A DNA stretch of 64,000 bases from Bacteroidota bacterium. GTDB taxonomy: Bacteria; Bacteroidota; Bacteroidia; Sphingobacteriales; Sphingobacteriaceae. This document shows, in pieces, positions 61,832 through 64,000 of the stretch. How positions within the stretch are numbered: the first letter of the stretch is position 1; the number at the start of each line of letters is the position of its first letter. The stretch is from contig JABDBM010000005.1 in NCBI GenBank assembly GCA_013288685.1, positions 1 through 64,000 of the forward strand, written 5' to 3'. A program made the translations under genes and the position numbers. Under the pieces are notes generated by a model. It was given only the letters and a program-made list of their open reading frames with translations. It searched no databases and was not told the DNA's origin.

Positions 61832-61925
61832 GGTATGTTATAAAGTTGAAATGTTGTAGCGTTATCGAAAGCCAAATTTAACATTTCATCCTTACAACGT
61901 TGCAACATTCCAACCTTCAAACAAC
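61793..61925. repeat. Inverted phrase repeat (GTTGTAACGTTG / CAACGTTGCAAC)
   Basis: The left arm GTTGGAACGTTGTAACGTTG and following phrases (61793-61858) face the right arm CTTACAACGTTGCAACATTC and CAACCTTCAAACAAC (61891-61925). It separates the RDD gene from the LiaF-like gene and overlaps the RDD start codon. Confidence 0.65.
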
Positions 61926-62912
61926 TTAATACCTTGTTACATGAAAACCAGACATCCCACCACTGATGTGGATATGTATTTTATTTTTGGCACTGTCAAA
62001 GCCGGAAGTTTCATAATTGTTATCGTCGGTTTTATTAAAACCTTCAAATTGATTATCGGACAAGGCCGAATCGCTTTCGATACTACAAGCTGCGTTTTGC
62101 GGAATTTTGATGTCAACACCGGCCATACCGGTCGAAATATCAACATCAGTAAGCGATAGTGGCGCGCCTAATTTTACATTAAATGATGCTGCACCACCCG
62201 CTAATTTTAATTCACGTACTTTAAATTTCGACAGATCAAAATTAAGACTTGCTGCGCCGGTAGCCACATGTATTTCCCATTCAGGATTTGGATTTAAGCG
62301 AAAATCAACCTTGTTTTTATCCGAATCGAAATTAAAGCCGTGTTTGTTTTTCATCTTAAATTCGAGTACGTAGGTTGAATCGTCCATGCTGTTCCAAAGG
62401 CCATAGTGGTTGTTGTTATTGCCAGTCACTTTAGCATTAAACAACTGGTTGGTAGTATCCGACAGATTGAAAACCGTGGCCGCGCCGGTAATTTCAAGTC
62501 GGGCTGTTTTGGCGCCGGCTTTGTAAGGCTCGTTAAAAACACCATCACCGGTCATCTTCACACTGGTTCCGTTAGCGCTGGTATCACTATCATCCATACC
62601 ATCGTTATCATTATCATTATTGTCATTATAGTTATAATTGTAATGCATTCCTGGCCAAAAGTTATACCGGTTGCCAAAATTGCCAAACAATACCAGTCCC
62701 AGGCCTAAAACCACAACGGCTATTTTTAAACCAGTGGCCCAGGGCGATTTATTGTGCGCAAATACCAGGTTTATACCGGCGATAACCAAAAATATTGGCC
62801 ACAAACGCAATATGTTCCACAAATGTACATGCACATATCCGTAGTTATGAAGCAGGATGGCTGCGCCTATCAGCACCAGCACCACTCCCGGAATTAATTT
62901 ATCGTTTTTCAT
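61926..62912 (-). CDS. LiaF-like membrane protein with DUF5668-type N terminus
   Basis: The 328-residue product has three N-terminal membrane helices (PGVVLVLIGAAILLHN, LWPIFLVIAGINLVF and GLKIAVVVLGLGLVLFG) typical of LiaI/LiaF-type proteins. A low-complexity Asn/Asp linker follows (YNYNDNNDNDNDG, residues about 91-105), then a beta-helical C-terminal domain with alternating DISTGMAGVDIKIP-like strands. It follows a PspC gene, as in envelope-stress operons. In Firmicutes LiaF restrains a sensor kinase; no such kinase is here. Confidence 0.82.
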   Translation of the reverse strand: MKNDKLIPGVVLVLIGAAILLHNYGYVHVHLWNILRLWPIFLVIAGINLVFAHNKSPWATGLKIAVVVLGLGLVLFGNFGNRYNFWPGMHYNYNYNDNNDNDNDGMDDSDTSANGTSVKMTGDGVFNEPYKAGAKTARLEITGAATVFNLSDTTNQLFNAKVTGNNNNHYGLWNSMDDSTYVLEFKMKNKHGFNFDSDKNKVDFRLNPNPEWEIHVATGAASLNFDLSKFKVRELKLAGGAASFNVKLGAPLSLTDVDISTGMAGVDIKIPQNAACSIESDSALSDNQFEGFNKTDDNNYETSGFDSAKNKIHIHISGGMSGFHVTRY

Positions 62913-62928
62913 GATTATATATATTGAT

Positions 62929-62943
62929 CCCGGATATACCGGG
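62929..62943 (-). promoter_or_regulatory. Small hairpin in the leader of the LiaF-like gene
   Basis: CCCGG-ATATA-CCGGG forms a 5-bp stem in the 43-base gap between the PspC and LiaF-like genes. It lies about 17 bases ahead of the ATG and could limit translation. Confidence 0.35.
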
Positions 62944-62955
62944 AGGGTTTAATAA

Positions 62956-63579
62956 TTATACAGTTGTAGCGTTATCAGTTTCCGGTTCGCTGTTATCAGT
63001 TAACGGCGCGTCGTTTTTTGCGTCGTTTTTTACATCGTTATAGTGCCATATCTGGTTCCGCTGTCCCGATGCGATGAGGGCGCCGCCTACCAGTACCAAT
63101 ACAGCCGGCCATATTCTTTCAAAGTCAAAATCGGGAAGTAAGTCGTAATTGTCTATTAAAATGGCTGCGCCTATAAAAATGAGTACCGCGCCTATAATTA
63201 CACCCGCATGTGAGCGCTGTTTTGGCACCGTGTTGTCAATAGGGTTGCTATACGGATTCCCACCGAATGGATTGCCGCCAAACTGATTGCCGCCAAAAGG
63301 ATTACTCCCTTGCTGCCCGGCATTAAAATTACCTGTTGGCTGTTGTGGTGGCACCGTGTAATCAACCGTTGGATTGTTAAAGTTGGGATAAGGATATCCC
63401 TTGCGGGGCAACACTATCCATAAAATAATGTAAGTACCAAAACCTACGCCCATTACAAAAAATGTAAATGCAAATAACAGGCGTACAATGGTTACATCGA
63501 TGTCGAAATATTGGGCCAGGCCCGAACAAACACCGCCAAATACCTTGTTGTGTTCGTCGCGATATAGTTTTTTGTTCAT
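62956..63579 (-). CDS. PspC domain protein with LiaI-type C-terminal membrane segment
   Basis: The 207-residue product has an N-terminal PspC domain (residues 1-62: KLYRDEHNKVFGGVCSGLAQ, LWIVLPRKG). A Gly/Asn/Pro linker with GGNPFGGNPYSNP repeats follows, then two helices (about 128-146 and 155-172). PspC members sense envelope damage. It is co-directional with the LiaF-like gene and is 26 bases from the SDR gene. Confidence 0.88.
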   Translation of the reverse strand: MNKKLYRDEHNKVFGGVCSGLAQYFDIDVTIVRLLFAFTFFVMGVGFGTYIILWIVLPRKGYPYPNFNNPTVDYTVPPQQPTGNFNAGQQGSNPFGGNQFGGNPFGGNPYSNPIDNTVPKQRSHAGVIIGAVLIFIGAAILIDNYDLLPDFDFERIWPAVLVLVGGALIASGQRNQIWHYNDVKNDAKNDAPLTDNSEPETDNATTV

Positions 63580-63605
63580 AATTGTATTGCTTTAATTGTG
63601 TAAGT

Positions 63606-64000
63606 TTATATTTGTCCGTAAACGGGTTTAATTATTATTTCATCTGTATTGGCCCCTGCGCTCATTTTCCAGGCGCATATAATAGCCTGCGCAATATCTT
63701 CGGGCAAAACCATTTTATCTTTATCAACGTCTATCCCTTTCCACGAGTCGGTTAATGTAGAACCGGGAATAATAGCGGTTACCTTTACCCCATGCGGCTG
63801 CATTTCGGTACGCATAACTTTGTTAAGACCAAGCAGCGCATATTTTGTTACGCTATACGTACCAGCCTCGGGGATAGGCCTTAACGACGCAACGGAACAT
63901 ATCGTAAAAATGTGCCCCCAGCGGGCGGCCCTCATGGTTTTACCAAAATATCGATATAGCTCGTAAGCCGGCATCAGGTTGGTATTTACATGTTTGTCAA
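63606..64000 (-). CDS. Short-chain dehydrogenase/reductase, C-terminal part
   Basis: The frame is open to the window edge. The visible 131 codons begin in the helix before the active site (VNTNLMPAYELYRYF) and contain SVASLRPIPEAGTYSVTKYAL with the catalytic Tyr-x-x-x-Lys. The later PGSTLTDSW and Asn/Ile-rich tail are typical. NADP/NAD-binding residues lie outside the window. The substrate is unknown. Confidence 0.88.
   Translation of the reverse strand, partial: DKHVNTNLMPAYELYRYFGKTMRAARWGHIFTICSVASLRPIPEAGTYSVTKYALLGLNKVMRTEMQPHGVKVTAIIPGSTLTDSWKGIDVDKDKMVLPEDIAQAIICAWKMSAGANTDEIIIKPVYGQI

Noticed and set aside
62406-62708. Plus-strand frame with poly-Ile/Val opposite the LiaF-like gene
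   Set aside because: It is the shadow of the Asn/Asp-rich linker in the real gene.

Overview
The window looks like a chromosome segment of a Bacteroidetes soil or plant-associated bacterium of the Sphingobacteriaceae, most like Mucilaginibacter or Pedobacter. The basis is family content: SusC/SusD with an ECF sigma factor and FecR, VCBS/ASPIC lipoproteins, BlaI-M56 pairs, DUF4349 and many LxxC-type lipoproteins. Several genes, and the tRNA, also carry the Bacteroidetes promoter pattern TTTG or TTG, then 17-21 bases, then TAnnTTTG. No rRNA, phage, transposase or CRISPR array was seen. The genus is an inference.

Layout. 0-3 kb: pyruvate dehydrogenase E2 and E1-alpha (minus). 3-6 kb: an NlpC/P60 hydrolase, a CapA-like lipoprotein, and a small overlapping gene pair resembling an ADP-ribosyltransferase-type toxin-antitoxin module. 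6-10.3 kb: a MocR-type regulator divergent from doxX and eamA, an unknown protein and a Tat-exported PIG-L deacetylase. 10.4-14.3 kb: a serine hydrolase divergent from a BlaI-BlaR1-type pair, with two identical 18-bp palindromes between them. 14.4-15.9 kb: a TsdA-like dihaem cytochrome and a DsrE-like protein. 16-21 kb: TetR, TolC, HlyD/EmrA and EmrB, a tripartite efflux operon with palindromic operators. 21.5 kb: tRNA-Asp.

22-40.6 kb is one minus-strand polysaccharide utilisation locus (PUL): ECF sigma, FecR, SusC, SusD, two very similar 1100-residue VCBS/ASPIC lipoproteins around a small lipoprotein, a GMC oxidoreductase and a GH127-type beta-L-arabinofuranosidase that is broken by a frameshift. 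A minus-strand terminator closes it at about 21.9 kb. A plus-strand terminator lies opposite the susC leader and hints at an antisense RNA.

41-64 kb: a His/Asp-rich secreted repeat protein, a lipoprotein archaemetzincin, an MBOAT/SGNH O-acylation pair, two DUF4349 lipoproteins, a serine hydrolase divergent from a DPP-IV-like peptidase, a GH130 protein with a conserved protein of unknown function, an MBL-fold RNase-like protein, a second BlaI with an M56 peptidase fused to TonB and plug-like domains, small membrane and Lys-rich proteins, RDD, LiaF-like and PspC envelope genes, and the C-terminal part of an SDR.

Nearly every larger intergenic space outside the PUL holds a long imperfect inverted repeat built from a short degenerate phrase. 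Two related palindromes sit in two different tail-to-tail gene junctions. These repeats, the toxin-like pair, the duplicated VCBS genes and the M56-TonB-plug fusion are the most unusual parts of the window.
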